From contig WYBB01000033.1 in NCBI GenBank assembly GCA_011526585.1, positions 1 through 64,000 of the forward strand: 64,000 bases of DNA. Reading direction: 5' to 3'. The position numbers were made by a program, and so were the translations under genes. This document shows positions 34,312 through 44,139 of this stretch, in pieces (position 1 is the stretch's first letter; each line of letters starts with the position of its first letter). The stretch comes from Deltaproteobacteria bacterium (GTDB lineage Bacteria > Myxococcota_A > UBA9042 > PHBI01). A model generated the notes under the pieces. That model ran no database searches. It worked only from the letters and a program-made list of their open reading frames with translations, and was not told the DNA's origin.

Positions 34312-35490
34312 ATGAGAACGCGACTCTCCATCCTACGCACGCTGCCAGCCATCGCCCTCGTCTCCATCTGCGCGCCCGCCTGCTCGGACGACGCCGGCCA
34401 GGGCGGCGACACCATAGTCGACGCCACCGATGCCGTCGACACCTCCGACGCCGACGTCGCCGAGACCACCGAGGACACCGAGCCCGCCGAGACCACGCCC
34501 GACACCGCCGCGGAGACGACCGTGCCCGACACGACGGCCGACACGCGCGACGACGCCGAGGTCACCCACCCGCTCGCGCTCGTGATCAACGAGCTCGCCG
34601 CGGCCGGCGAGCCCGCCGACTGGGTCGAGCTCTTCAACGCCGGCGACGCCGCCGTCGATCTCACCGGCTGGCTCATGCGCGACGACGACCCGACGCACGC
34701 CTACGTCTTCCCGGCCGGGACCGTGCTCCAGCCCGGCGCCTACCTCGTCGTGAGCCGCGACGAGACCGGCGCGAGCGGCTTCGACTTCGGCCTCGGCGGC
34801 GCCGACGCGGTCCTCCTCTACGACCCGGGCGAGGTGCTCGTCGATCAGACGAGCTGGCTCGAGGGCGAGTCGCCCGCTGGCGCGAGCTGGGGCCGCTTCC
34901 CCAACGCCTCGGGAGCGTTCAAGACCCTGCTCTCGCCGACGCCCGGCGCCGCCAACGTCGACAACCCGGCGACCACCTGTGGCGACGGCGTCGTCGAGGG
35001 CTTCGAGGTCTGCGACGGCGAGAGCTTCGGCGGCCTGAGCTGCGTCGCCCTCGGCTGGGGCGGCGGCGCGCTGGCGTGTATCGAGTCCTGCATGCGCATC
35101 TCGCAGAGCGGCTGCACCAACCGCGCGCCCGGACTCGTCGTCAACGAGGTCGAGAGCGACGAGCGCGACCGCATCGAGATCCTCAACGGGACCGCGGCGA
35201 GCGTCGACCTCGCCGGCTACACCGTGAGCGACACCGGCGGCGGCTCCTACGTCATCGCGGCCGGCACCACGCTCGCCGCCGGCGCCTACCTGGTGCTCGA
35301 GCGCGACATCAATCACACCTTCGGCCTCGGCGACGAGGACGGTGTCACCCTGCATGACCCCGACGGCGCGCTCATCGACGAGACCCGCTGGCCGCGCGGC
35401 GGCGCCATCCCGGCCTGGTGCCGCACCCCCGACGGCGTCGGCGGCTTCCGCACCTGCGACGACAAGACCTTCGGCAACGCCAACTTCTGA
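34312..35490 (+). CDS. Lipoprotein with two lamin-tail-like domains
   Basis: A 392-residue predicted lipoprotein. The signal ends APAC (Cys 24), then an Asp/Thr/Glu/Ala linker runs to residue 83. Residues about 87-205 form a lamin-tail domain (LVINELAAAGEPADWVELFN; AYLVVSRDETG), and residues about 268-388 form a second one (LVVNEVESDERDRIEILN; AYLVLERD). Between them is a Cys-rich segment with the recurrent myxobacterial motif CGDGVVEGFEVCDG. A surface location is expected. AGGAG precedes the ATG. Only 14 bp separate it from the ABC exporter gene downstream, so co-expression is likely. Confidence 0.8.
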   Translation: MRTRLSILRTLPAIALVSICAPACSDDAGQGGDTIVDATDAVDTSDADVAETTEDTEPAETTPDTAAETTVPDTTADTRDDAEVTHPLALVINELAAAGEPADWVELFNAGDAAVDLTGWLMRDDDPTHAYVFPAGTVLQPGAYLVVSRDETGASGFDFGLGGADAVLLYDPGEVLVDQTSWLEGESPAGASWGRFPNASGAFKTLLSPTPGAANVDNPATTCGDGVVEGFEVCDGESFGGLSCVALGWGGGALACIESCMRISQSGCTNRAPGLVVNEVESDERDRIEILNGTAASVDLAGYTVSDTGGGSYVIAAGTTLAAGAYLVLERDINHTFGLGDEDGVTLHDPDGALIDETRWPRGGAIPAWCRTPDGVGGFRTCDDKTFGNANF

Positions 35491-35504
35491 AGAGGCCGAC
35501 CAGC

Positions 35505-37340
35505 TTGCAACCACAGCGACGCCTCCAGGAGCCACCGCGCCAGCCCGACGACCGCATCCCGGTCGACCTCGTCGCGACGACCCGCCGCGCCATCGCGCTG
35601 GTGTGGTCGACCAACCGCCGCCTCACGCTCGGGCTCGCGCTCGGCACGCTGATCGGCGGCCTGATGCCGGCGGCGATCGCCGTCGTCGGCAAGCTGCTCG
35701 TCGACGCCATCGTCGCGGCGAGTCGCGGCGAGGCCCCCACCGAGGCGGTGATCCCCTGGCTCGTGCTCGAGCTCGCGCTCGTCGTGCTCCTCGCCACCAA
35801 CCAGCGCGTGCTCGGGATCTTCAAGAGCCTCTTGCGCGCCCAGCTCGGCCATCGCGTCAACGTCATGGTGCTCGACAAGTCGCTCGAGCTCGAGCTCTCG
35901 CAGTTCGAGGACGCCGACACCTACGACAAGATCACCCGCGCGCGCCGCGAGGCCTCCCAGCGCCCGCTCTCGCTCGTCACCCGGACCTTCGACGCGCTGC
36001 AGGCTGGGCTCTCGCTCGCGAGCTACGCCGTCCTGCTCATCGACTTCTCGCCCTGGGCGGTGCTCGCCCTCGCCGCCGCGGGCGTGCCGGTCTTCATCGC
36101 CGAGACGAAGTTCGCCGGCGACGCCTTCCGCATCTTCCGCTGGCGCACCCCCGAGACGCGCCAACAGAACTACCTCGAGACGGTGCTGGCGCGCGAGGAC
36201 CACGTCAAGGAGGTCAAGCTCTTCGGCCTCGGGCGGCGCTTCCTCGATCGCTACATCGCGATCTTCAAGATCCTCTACGCCGAGGACCGGCGCCTCACCC
36301 TGCGCCGCGGGATCTGGGGAATCGCGCTCGGTACGATCTCCACCGCCGCCTTCTACGGCGCCTACGCCTGGATCGCGCTCGAGACCGTCGCCGGCACGAT
36401 CACGCTCGGCGGCATGACGATGTACCTCGCGGTCTTCCGCCAGGGACAGTCGGCGTTTTCGTCCCTGCTCTCGTCGATCGCCGGCATCTACGAGGACAAC
36501 CTCTACCTCTCGAGCCTCTACGAGCTCCTCGACGAGCCGGTCGCGCGCCCGAGCGGCACCCAGGCGAGCGACGGGCCGCTGCCCGACGACGGCCTGCGCT
36601 TCGAGCACGTCTCGTTCACCTACCCCGGCGCCTCCGAGCCGGCGCTCTCCGATGTCTCCTTTCACATCCCGGCGGGCCGGAAGCTCGCCATCGTCGGCGA
36701 GAACGGCTCGGGCAAGACCACGCTGGTCAAGCTGCTCGCGCGCTTCTACGAACCCAGCGCGGGCCGCATCCTCTTCGACGGGCGCGAGCTCTCCGAGTGG
36801 GACCCGGTCGCGTTCCGCCGCCGCATCGGCGTCATCTTCCAGGATTTCGTGCGCTACCAGATGAAGGTCGGCGAGAACATCGGCGCCGGCGACGACGAGG
36901 CCTTCGAGGACGAGGCGCGCTGGCGCGAGGCCGCCGACAAGGGCCTGGCCGCCCCGTTCATCGAGGCGATGCCGCGCGGCTACGACACCCAGCTCGGCAA
37001 GTGGTTCAAGGACGGCCGCGAGCTCTCGCTCGGCCAGTGGCAGAAGATCGCGCTCTCGCGCGCCTTCATGCGCAAGGACGCCGACATCCTGGTGCTCGAC
37101 GAGCCGACGGCGTCGATGGACGCCGAGGCCGAGGTCAAGGTCTTCGAGCGCTTCCGCGAGCTCACCGACGAGCAGATCGCCATCGTGATCTCGCACCGCT
37201 TCTCGACGGTGCGCATGGCGGACTTCATCCTCGTGCTCGATCGCGGGCGCGTCGTCGAGTCCGGCACCCACGAGGAGCTCCTCGCGCGGCGCGGACGATA
37301 CGCCACGCTCTTCGAGCTGCAGGCCGCCGGTTATCGATAG
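35505..37340 (+). CDS. ABC exporter half-transporter (fused TMD-NBD)
   Basis: A 611-residue half-transporter. Residues about 15-330 form six membrane helices of the ABC exporter type, with short cytoplasmic loops. The nucleotide-binding domain has Walker A GENGSGKTTL (about 399-408), the Q-loop VIFQDF, the signature LSLGQWQ (about 506-512; note LSLGQ instead of LSGGQ) and Walker B ILVLDEPTAS (about 527-536). The H-loop is in VISHRFST. The LSLGQWQ variant is common in a subfamily of exporters associated with natural-product and peptide gene clusters. It must dimerise with itself or with a partner. The start is a TTG 14 bp after the stop of the lipoprotein gene; there is no closer ATG. Confidence 0.88.
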   Translation: MQPQRRLQEPPRQPDDRIPVDLVATTRRAIALVWSTNRRLTLGLALGTLIGGLMPAAIAVVGKLLVDAIVAASRGEAPTEAVIPWLVLELALVVLLATNQRVLGIFKSLLRAQLGHRVNVMVLDKSLELELSQFEDADTYDKITRARREASQRPLSLVTRTFDALQAGLSLASYAVLLIDFSPWAVLALAAAGVPVFIAETKFAGDAFRIFRWRTPETRQQNYLETVLAREDHVKEVKLFGLGRRFLDRYIAIFKILYAEDRRLTLRRGIWGIALGTISTAAFYGAYAWIALETVAGTITLGGMTMYLAVFRQGQSAFSSLLSSIAGIYEDNLYLSSLYELLDEPVARPSGTQASDGPLPDDGLRFEHVSFTYPGASEPALSDVSFHIPAGRKLAIVGENGSGKTTLVKLLARFYEPSAGRILFDGRELSEWDPVAFRRRIGVIFQDFVRYQMKVGENIGAGDDEAFEDEARWREAADKGLAAPFIEAMPRGYDTQLGKWFKDGRELSLGQWQKIALSRAFMRKDADILVLDEPTASMDAEAEVKVFERFRELTDEQIAIVISHRFSTVRMADFILVLDRGRVVESGTHEELLARRGRYATLFELQAAGYR

Positions 37341-37374
37341 CGCCGTTCGCCGCCACGACGCGCGAGGCCGGCGA

Positions 37375-38733
37375 TTACTTGTCGCGCTTGACCGCCCCGT
37401 TCACCGGCTTGGGCGTGGTCAGCACCGTCTCGAAGGCCTCGGCCACGGCCCCGCCCGGCTTCATGCGCGGGCCCCGCTCGAGCGTCGCCTTGAGCTGCAT
37501 CAGCTTGCCGCGCTTCTCACCGAAGGCCGCCGTCGCGAGCACGGCATCGGCCACCGTCTGGTCGTCGACGTCGGCGTCGAGGATGAAGCCGTGCAGCATG
37601 GTCTGCACCGCGCTCGGCACGAGCCAGCCGCGCACGCGATTCTTCCAGCCGGGCTTGGCGACGGTGCCGGGCGACTCGAGCAGGACCGGTCCGACCTTGG
37701 CGATGCGCGTGATCGCGGCCCAGTACGGCGCGTCCTTCTTGCGCGGCGTGCGCTCGAGGATCTCCATCGTCAGCCGGTAGGCCTGCTCGCTCGCGTTCTC
37801 GAAGCGCGGGTGGTCCGCCCACATCGAGACGAGCCCCTTGAGGCACGCGATCAGCATGTCCGAGCTGGCCTTGGTCCCGGTCAGCTCCTTCATGGTCGGC
37901 ATGATGGCCTCGTCGCCGAGCTTGCCGACGTGCTCGCACACGACCTGGCGCAGCCGCTCGTCCGGGTCGCTCTTGGCGAGCTGCATCAGCCTGGCGGCGA
38001 TCCCCTCACGGCGCTTGTTGATCGGCGCGCTCAGCGCGTAGACCGCGCGCGCGCGCACGTCGAGCTCGGCGTGGCCGAGCGCCTCCTCGAGGAACCCGGC
38101 GACGCGATCGTTCCAACCGCTGTGCGGGCCCAGGTTCTCGACGATCGCGACCTTGACCGCGAGCTCCGAGTCCTTCCCGAAGGTGTCGAGGAGCGCCGCC
38201 AGCGCCGGCTCGTTGCGCCCGAGCACGCGCGCGAGCAGCTCACTCGCCACGATGCGCAGCGCGGCCTTCTCATGCCCGAGGATCTTCAGGCCGAGCGCGC
38301 CGACCTCGTCCGCCAGCGCGGCGAGCTCCGGCTCGCGCTCCCTGAAGACCGTGCGCAGCGCGCTGTGGGCGGCGCAGTCGGCCTCGATCTCGTTGCCCTT
38401 GAGGTGGCAGTCGCCGATCGCCATCACCAGCGCCTCGAGCTGCGCCGCAGTGAGCGCCTCCGTCGGCCGCGCCGCGCCCGCGTCCGCCGCACCCGGCTCG
38501 GCGCCGGTCGGACCGGCGTCCGCCGAGGCGACGGCGCCGGCGTCGACGGGCGGGTTGGCGACGGCCGCATCCGCGCCCGGCGCGCTCGGCGCGGCCGCAG
38601 CGTCGGCCCCGGCCCCCGTCGTGCCGGTCACCGGCATCTCGCCGGTCGTCGGCGGCGCGCTCGGGCTCTGCTTCTTGCCGCAGGCGGTCGCCAGGCACGC
38701 GACCACCACGACGCTCAGATAGGTTGCCTTCAT
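37375..38733 (-). CDS. HEAT-repeat lipoprotein
   Basis: A 452-residue predicted lipoprotein (MKATYLSVVVVACLATAC). A low-complexity Ala/Pro/Gly/Asp linker runs to about residue 85. Residues about 95-430 are built of HEAT-like helical repeats, for example LAVKVAIVENLGPHSGWNDR, DVRARAVYALSAP and DERLRQVVCEHVGKLGDEAI. Such solenoids bind proteins or peptides in the periplasm. A strong GGAGGT precedes the ATG. It lies between a convergent ABC exporter gene and a Cys-rich lipoprotein gene on the same strand. The role is unknown. Confidence 0.78.
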   Translation of the reverse strand: MKATYLSVVVVACLATACGKKQSPSAPPTTGEMPVTGTTGAGADAAAAPSAPGADAAVANPPVDAGAVASADAGPTGAEPGAADAGAARPTEALTAAQLEALVMAIGDCHLKGNEIEADCAAHSALRTVFREREPELAALADEVGALGLKILGHEKAALRIVASELLARVLGRNEPALAALLDTFGKDSELAVKVAIVENLGPHSGWNDRVAGFLEEALGHAELDVRARAVYALSAPINKRREGIAARLMQLAKSDPDERLRQVVCEHVGKLGDEAIMPTMKELTGTKASSDMLIACLKGLVSMWADHPRFENASEQAYRLTMEILERTPRKKDAPYWAAITRIAKVGPVLLESPGTVAKPGWKNRVRGWLVPSAVQTMLHGFILDADVDDQTVADAVLATAAFGEKRGKLMQLKATLERGPRMKPGGAVAEAFETVLTTPKPVNGAVKRDK

Positions 38734-38893
38734 CTCGTCGACCTCCGTCGAATAAGAGTCGCCAGGACCGCGATCGAAGCTCCGCGCTGCTCTTGCAGTG
38801 CGGCTCGTCGCGATGCGGCGTCGGGGCTGTAGCAGCCTTCGTCGGTCCCCGCAACGCGTGACCGACGGCCGGCGTTCACCGCCGCGAGCGACC

Positions 38894-40795
38894 TCACAGA
38901 CCGAAGATGGTCGCCGGGATGGTCTGGATCCGCATCGCCACGCTGGCGGCCTCGGCCAGGCCGTCCCCGTCGAGGTCGATGTCGGCGGTGATCAGATCGT
39001 CGAGCAGCGCGGCCGCCTCATCGGGCGAGAGCCCGGGCAGCGAGAACGACGCCGGGTCGAGCTCGCGCACCGCCTCGATGAGCTGCGACTTCGGGATGGC
39101 GCCGGCGATGATGCCGTTGATCTGGCTGATGCGCCCTTCGGCATCGCGCGTGATGGTGCCCTCGGTGCGCGCCGCCGCGATGGTGACGCCGAGCAGGTTG
39201 CCGCCGACCAGCGGCAAGACCATGCTGATGAGCTGGCCGGTGCCGCCGGCGGTCAGCTTGTTGTCGACGATGCGGGCGTTGTCGAAGTGGAAGTAGGGCT
39301 CGCAGTTCTCGTCGAAGGACAGCTCGGCGACGTCGTAGAGGCAGCGGTCCGCCTGGAAGTTGCACGTGTCGTCGACCGTGCCCGAGTCGTAGATTGCGAT
39401 CGGGAAGTCCGCGCCGTCGAAGGTCGCGTGGCGCAGATCGACGATCCACTTGACGATCCCGCTGGTGATCGAGTCGTCGATGCCCGGGTTGACGAACGAG
39501 GCGAGCAGCGCGAGCTCGTTGTCGACCCCGCCGCCGCAGGCCACCCGGGGCGCGCAGGTCGTCGGGTCCTCGTCGATGTCCAGGCCGGAGCCGGGGTTGC
39601 CGTCGGCCATCACCAACAAGCTGATGATCTTATTTGCGTTTTCCGTTCCTTCCAGCGGGCAGAGCGGGCACGACGCCGTCTTGCCGCCGAAGCACTGGCC
39701 GGCGACGCAGCGGTCGTCGACGGTGCATGCCTCGCCGTCGTCGCAGAGCGCCGGGCCGCACACGTCGCCGTCGCAGTCCTCGGTCCGGAACAGGTTGAGG
39801 CAGCCCTGCCCGGGGATGCAGGCGTCGGTCGTGCACACGTTGGCGTCGTCGCACGAGCGCGGCGCGCCGCCGCCGCAGGTGCCGCCGGCGTCGCAGACCT
39901 CGCCGAGCGTGCAGGGATCGCCGTCGTCGCACGGGCCGACGAAGGGCGCGTTCGTGCACACGCCGCCCGCCCCGCACGAGTCGTTGGTGCACGGATCGTC
40001 GTCGTTGCACTTCGACTCGCTGTCGTGCAGGCAGCCGAGCACCGGATCGCAGCTGTCGATCGTACAGGCGTCGCCGTCGTCGCAGTCGAAGGGATCGGGC
40101 CCGGCGCGGCACGCCTTGTCCTGGCAGATGTCGCCGACGGTGCACGGATCGCCGTCGTCGCACGCGGCGGTGGTCGCCACCTCGACGCAGCCGAGCGCCG
40201 GGTCGCAGGTCGCGCCGATGCAGACGTCGTCGCTCGGGCACTCGCGCGCGGCGCCCGGCACACAGGAGCCGGCCTGGCAGCTGTCGCCGACGGTGCACTG
40301 GTCACCGTCGGAGCAGGTGTCGCCATCGGGTGCGTCGACCAGCGTCGCCACGCCGCCCTCGGACCGGCACAGGCGGCACGGGTTGCCGGCGACGGCGGTG
40401 CCGGTCGCGGCGCAGGCGCCATCGGCGAGGCAGAAGCCGGCCATCGTCTCGTGCACGCACTCGCCGGCGACGCATTGATCGCTCGTGCAGGTGACGCCGT
40501 CGTCGCACGCCATCGCGGTGCCGAGGCAGACCCCCGCCGCGTCGCAGGCGTCGTCGACGGTGCAGGGATCGCCGTCGTCGCAGGCCGCGCCGGCCGTGCA
40601 GCCGGGCTCGGCGGTGTCGGGCGCGACGTCGCCGGCGGTGTCGGGCGAAGAATCCGCGGCGGTGGTCGTGTCCTTCTCGGTTCCGCTACTATTGTCGTCG
40701 CCGCAGGCGCTCAGGAATGCGCCGAGGGCGAGCGTGGTCAGGGTGCTGGACAGCGACACGAGACGAGCGGGTGAGCGGCGGACGGTCAGGCGCAT
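38894..40795 (-). CDS. Lipoprotein with slime-mould-type Cys-rich repeats
   Basis: A 633-residue predicted lipoprotein (lipobox LSAC). After a Thr/Ser/Asp linker, residues about 60-390 contain at least eight copies of a 20-25-residue Cys repeat of the form CDDGDPCTVDDAC, CTSDQC and CDDGDACTIDSC. These match the Dictyostelium-type repeat (PF00526) and the myxobacterial counterparts. The Asp-rich loops may bind calcium. The C-terminal 240 residues form a separate domain that contains further Cys and an acidic segment (LDIDEDPTTC; TADIDLDGDGLAEAAS). Surface adhesion or matrix function is inferred. The start is immediately divergent from the MepA-like gene, with ten bases or less between the ATGs. 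Confidence 0.82.
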   Translation of the reverse strand: MRLTVRRSPARLVSLSSTLTTLALGAFLSACGDDNSSGTEKDTTTAADSSPDTAGDVAPDTAEPGCTAGAACDDGDPCTVDDACDAAGVCLGTAMACDDGVTCTSDQCVAGECVHETMAGFCLADGACAATGTAVAGNPCRLCRSEGGVATLVDAPDGDTCSDGDQCTVGDSCQAGSCVPGAARECPSDDVCIGATCDPALGCVEVATTAACDDGDPCTVGDICQDKACRAGPDPFDCDDGDACTIDSCDPVLGCLHDSESKCNDDDPCTNDSCGAGGVCTNAPFVGPCDDGDPCTLGEVCDAGGTCGGGAPRSCDDANVCTTDACIPGQGCLNLFRTEDCDGDVCGPALCDDGEACTVDDRCVAGQCFGGKTASCPLCPLEGTENANKIISLLVMADGNPGSGLDIDEDPTTCAPRVACGGGVDNELALLASFVNPGIDDSITSGIVKWIVDLRHATFDGADFPIAIYDSGTVDDTCNFQADRCLYDVAELSFDENCEPYFHFDNARIVDNKLTAGGTGQLISMVLPLVGGNLLGVTIAAARTEGTITRDAEGRISQINGIIAGAIPKSQLIEAVRELDPASFSLPGLSPDEAAALLDDLITADIDLDGDGLAEAASVAMRIQTIPATIFGL

Positions 40796-40805
40796 GGTCG
40801 ACCTC

Positions 40806-42017
40806 ATGGAGCAAGGCGTCGGAACAGAGGCGCGGACCTTACGGGGTCGCAGCGCCCGAGGCAAGCGCCGGACGGTGCCAGCGTGCACACTCGCCGCGCT
40901 CCTCGGGTCCGCGCTCGCGCTCGGCTGCCAGGGCGCGCCGGCGGCGCCGGCGACCTCTCCATCCGCGCCATCTCCCGCGCAGGGCCGCGCGCTCGCCTCG
41001 CTCGCCTGGCGCGCCCTCGAGCTCCTGCCCGCTGCGGCCGTCGCGCCACCGCCGGCGCGCACCGCACCCGCCTTCGAGGCGCCTCAAAGGCCAGGCGACG
41101 CCAGCTTCGCCATCGGCCCGACCAACGCCGGCGCCCTCGTCGGACCGGTCGCGCTGCCCGAGGACCTGACGAGCCTCGCCGTCCGGCCGGTGACCCGCTC
41201 GCGCGGCGCCACGCACGGCACGCGCGCGCTCGTGGCGCTGCTCAGCAAGGCCGCCCAGCGCGTCGCGCGCGAGCACCCCGGCAGCGTGCTCTGGGTCGGC
41301 GACCTCTCGCGCGCCGAGGGCGGCCCGCTGCCGCCTCACCGCAGCCACACCAACGGGCGCGACGTCGACCTGGCGTTCTACGTGTCGCGCGATGGGCGTG
41401 ACGGCCCCGTGCCCGCGGACCAGCCGGCGATGGTGCGCGCCGACGCGAGCGGGCGCATCGCCGGGTCGCGTGATCTGTTCTTCGATCGCGCGCGCAACTG
41501 GGCGCTGGTGCGCGCGCTGCTCGAGGATCCCGGCGTGGTGGTGCAGTGGATCTTCGTCGCCGACCATCTGCGCGCGCTCTTGATCGATCACGCGCGCCAG
41601 GTCGCTCCGCCCGCGCTGGTCGCGCGCGCCGAGCGCGTGCTCGCGCAGCCGAAGGACTCGTCGCCACACGACGATCACTTCCACGTGCGCATCTACTGCG
41701 GCCTCGAGGAGCGCCTGCAGGGCTGCCTCGACGCCCCGCCCTGGCACCCGTGGGCGCCACGCCACGAGGCCGAGCTCGCGCGCTGGCTCGACGGCCTCCT
41801 GCCCTTCCTCGAGACCCCGCGTGAGCCGGAGACCCGCGAAGCGATCGAGCGCATCGTGCGCATGAACGCGACCAACGCCATCGTGCACCTCGAGCGCCTC
41901 GTCGAAGAGCCGCTCGACGCCGAGCTGCGCCTGCTGGCGCACGACGCGCTCGGCTTCCTCCGGCGCGGCTACACACGCGAAGCCTGGAAGCGCTGGCGCG
42001 CGGAAGAGGCCCCCTGA
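40806..42017 (+). CDS. MepA-like penicillin-insensitive murein endopeptidase (lipoprotein)
   Basis: A 403-residue predicted lipoprotein (signal ends ALALGC, preceded by a basic KRR n-region). The catalytic domain, residues about 125-300, carries the LAS zinc motifs SHTNGRDVDLAF (H and D) and DDHFHVRIYCG (H-x-H), as in MepA. It cleaves D-Ala-mDAP cross-links in peptidoglycan. The C-terminal 110 residues form an extra helical, HEAT-like region. ATG 40806 is a best guess: the start overlaps the 5' end of the divergent Cys-rich lipoprotein gene, so a later GTG near 40876 is also possible. Confidence 0.82.
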   Translation: MEQGVGTEARTLRGRSARGKRRTVPACTLAALLGSALALGCQGAPAAPATSPSAPSPAQGRALASLAWRALELLPAAAVAPPPARTAPAFEAPQRPGDASFAIGPTNAGALVGPVALPEDLTSLAVRPVTRSRGATHGTRALVALLSKAAQRVAREHPGSVLWVGDLSRAEGGPLPPHRSHTNGRDVDLAFYVSRDGRDGPVPADQPAMVRADASGRIAGSRDLFFDRARNWALVRALLEDPGVVVQWIFVADHLRALLIDHARQVAPPALVARAERVLAQPKDSSPHDDHFHVRIYCGLEERLQGCLDAPPWHPWAPRHEAELARWLDGLLPFLETPREPETREAIERIVRMNATNAIVHLERLVEEPLDAELRLLAHDALGFLRRGYTREAWKRWRAEEAP

Positions 42018-42032
42018 CGCACGGCGCGCGGT

Positions 42033-42491
42033 TCAGAAGGTCTTCTTCGTGTCGATGAGCAGCGTGACCGGCCCGTCGTTGACGAGCTCGACCTCCATGT
42101 GCGCCTGGAAGCGCCCGGTCGCCACCGGCACGCGCCGCCGCGCATGCGCGACGAAGACCTCGCAGAGCGCGGCCGCCGCCTCGGGCTCGAGCGCGTCGAT
42201 GAACGACGGCCGCCGCCCCTTGCGGCAGTCGCCGAAGAGCGTGAACTGACTCACGACCAGGAGGCCACCGCCGACCTCCTCGAGCCCGAGGTTCATCTTG
42301 CCCGCGTCATCGGGGAAGACCCTGAGGCCGATGATCTTGTCTGCGAGCTGGCGCGCGTCCTCCTCGCCGTCGCCGCGCCCCGCGCCGAGCAGGACGACGA
42401 ACCCTGGGCGCCCGACCGGCAGCTCGCCGACCACCGCGCCGTCGACCCGGACCCGACCCGCGCTCGCGCGCTGCACCACTGCACGCACCAT
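42033..42491 (-). CDS. dtd: D-aminoacyl-tRNA deacylase
   Basis: A 152-residue cytoplasmic proofreading enzyme that removes D-amino acids (and Gly) from mischarged tRNAs. The two active-site motifs are visible: SQFTLFGDCRKGRRPSF in the middle and the C-terminal NDGPVTLLID, which provides the Gly-cis-Pro element. GAGGT precedes the ATG. Its stop lies 15 bp from the stop of the convergent MepA-like gene. Length matches DTD1. Confidence 0.95.
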   Translation of the reverse strand: MVRAVVQRASAGRVRVDGAVVGELPVGRPGFVVLLGAGRGDGEEDARQLADKIIGLRVFPDDAGKMNLGLEEVGGGLLVVSQFTLFGDCRKGRRPSFIDALEPEAAAALCEVFVAHARRRVPVATGRFQAHMEVELVNDGPVTLLIDTKKTF

Positions 42492-42631
42492 GCACCTCGC
42501 TCGCGTCTGACAGGACGCACCCACACGTTGACACCACCAGCGGCGAAAGGTCTTCTACCAGAGTCGGGACCCGTCGCGCGCGCACGACGTGCGACGAGGT
42601 CGTCCCCGACCCGAGCCAGGTCGTAGCCCGC

Positions 42632-44086
42632 ATGCCGACGAGCCCAGTCCGCGCCGTCCTCGAGGTCCTCAGTCGCGACTCGCGCGTGCGCGGAGGCGGC
42701 TCGGAAGCTCTCGGTTTCCTGATGGATCTCCTGTACTTCGGGGACTTCTCCGTGCTCGAGCAGGTCTCCAGCGGCGAAGCCTTCGAGCGCGTGAACCTCA
42801 TCGGCCGCAAGGGCCCGACGGCCGGTCCACCGCTCGTGCTCGTCGCGACGGTCTCGACCTCGGTCGAGCCGGTGCCCGCGCTCTGGCCCTCGCTCGAAGG
42901 TGACGGCCTGGCCGCGCGCCGCTCCAGCGACGGCACGCGCGTGCACGGCCTCGGCGCCAACGGCGGCAAGGTCGACGCCGTGCTCAAGATCGTCGCCGGC
43001 TCGCGCTTTCGCCCCGAGGAGCTCACGCGCCCGCTCGTCATCGTCGCGCTCTCCGGCGAGGAGGCGCACGGCTCGGGCGCCCGCTCGATCGTCGAGACCC
43101 TGGTCGCCCCGGGCGCCAAGGCCGTCGTGCACGCGCCGACCGACCTCCGCCTCTGGACCGATCACCCCGGCTGCATCTCGCTCAGGCTCTCGCTCGCGCG
43201 CAAGATCCGCCACCGCCGCATGCCCCCTCACGCCGGGTTCTTCGAGGTGCGGGTCCAGGGCCGCTCCTCGCACGCGCTCGCCCAGCCGACCACCGCCAAC
43301 CACGCCGACGACGCGCTCACGCGCGGCCTCGAGGTGCTCGAAGCGCTGCGCCGCCACGGCGACGTGCGCGTGCTCTCCATCGACGCCGGCGAGGCCGCCA
43401 ACCGCGTGCCCGGCCGCTGTGTGCTGCGCGTCGCGACATCCTTCGACGCGCTGCCGGCGCTCGGTCGCGCGCACGGCCCCAGCGTCGAGGCGAGCCCCAT
43501 CGCCGACGGCACCGCCCTGCCCTTCCCGATCGATGGCCTCTTCTCGGCCTGGTTCACCGGCCGCGACGCAGGCCTCGGCGCCATCGAGAGCCGGCTCGGC
43601 CACCTGCGCAACACCCCGTCGGCGCGCCCGCCGCTGTCCGCCTGGACCGGCCGGCTCGTCTCCGACCGCGACGCGATCACCGGCTCGATCATGCTCTGGA
43701 CCGGGCCGGGCGTCGCCACCGACGAGCTGTGCGAGCGCTTCGCACAGGCCGTGCAGAAGGCGCTCGTCGGCCAGGAGGAGATCGAGGTCCAGATCGACGT
43801 CGTGCAGGACCGCCCGGCGTTCTCGGGCTCCGAAGGTGGCGAGGGCTTCCTCGCCAGCGTGCAGGACGCGATCAAGTCGGCCGGGCTCCTCGCCGAGCCG
43901 CACGCCGGCACCTTCACCTCCGACGCCGGGATCTTCCGCGCGCACGGCTTCGACACCGTCGTCTTCGGCCCCGGTGGCCCGATCGAGACGCTCTATCGCG
44001 ACGACGAGTCGATCGCCGTCTCACGCCTCGAGGCGGCCGCCGCCGTCTACGAGCGGATCATCCGCGCGCACTGCACCGGCCGCTGA
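42632..44086 (+). CDS. M20-family protein without most metal ligands
   Basis: A 484-residue protein with the overall M20 layout, including the dimerisation domain (VQGRSSHALAQPTTANHADD) and the second half of the catalytic domain (TSDAGIFRAHGFDTVVFGPG). Only the Glu pair is kept (LSGEEAHGSG). The other ligands are changed: the H-x-D region reads VATVSTSVEPVP, GASDMKG reads GANGGKV, the VVGEPT region reads VVHAPT, and the terminal His region reads TLYRDDESI. A canonical two-zinc site therefore looks impossible. It is probably a non-catalytic homologue, perhaps a binding or regulatory protein. It has no signal peptide. The neighbours dtd and cdnL give no functional link. Confidence 0.82.
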   Translation: MPTSPVRAVLEVLSRDSRVRGGGSEALGFLMDLLYFGDFSVLEQVSSGEAFERVNLIGRKGPTAGPPLVLVATVSTSVEPVPALWPSLEGDGLAARRSSDGTRVHGLGANGGKVDAVLKIVAGSRFRPEELTRPLVIVALSGEEAHGSGARSIVETLVAPGAKAVVHAPTDLRLWTDHPGCISLRLSLARKIRHRRMPPHAGFFEVRVQGRSSHALAQPTTANHADDALTRGLEVLEALRRHGDVRVLSIDAGEAANRVPGRCVLRVATSFDALPALGRAHGPSVEASPIADGTALPFPIDGLFSAWFTGRDAGLGAIESRLGHLRNTPSARPPLSAWTGRLVSDRDAITGSIMLWTGPGVATDELCERFAQAVQKALVGQEEIEVQIDVVQDRPAFSGSEGGEGFLASVQDAIKSAGLLAEPHAGTFTSDAGIFRAHGFDTVVFGPGGPIETLYRDDESIAVSRLEAAAAVYERIIRAHCTGR

Positions 44087-44139
44087 GCAGCGCCGGGCGA
44101 TCCCGACCACGCCGGCTCGAGCGATCCGCAACGATCGGG

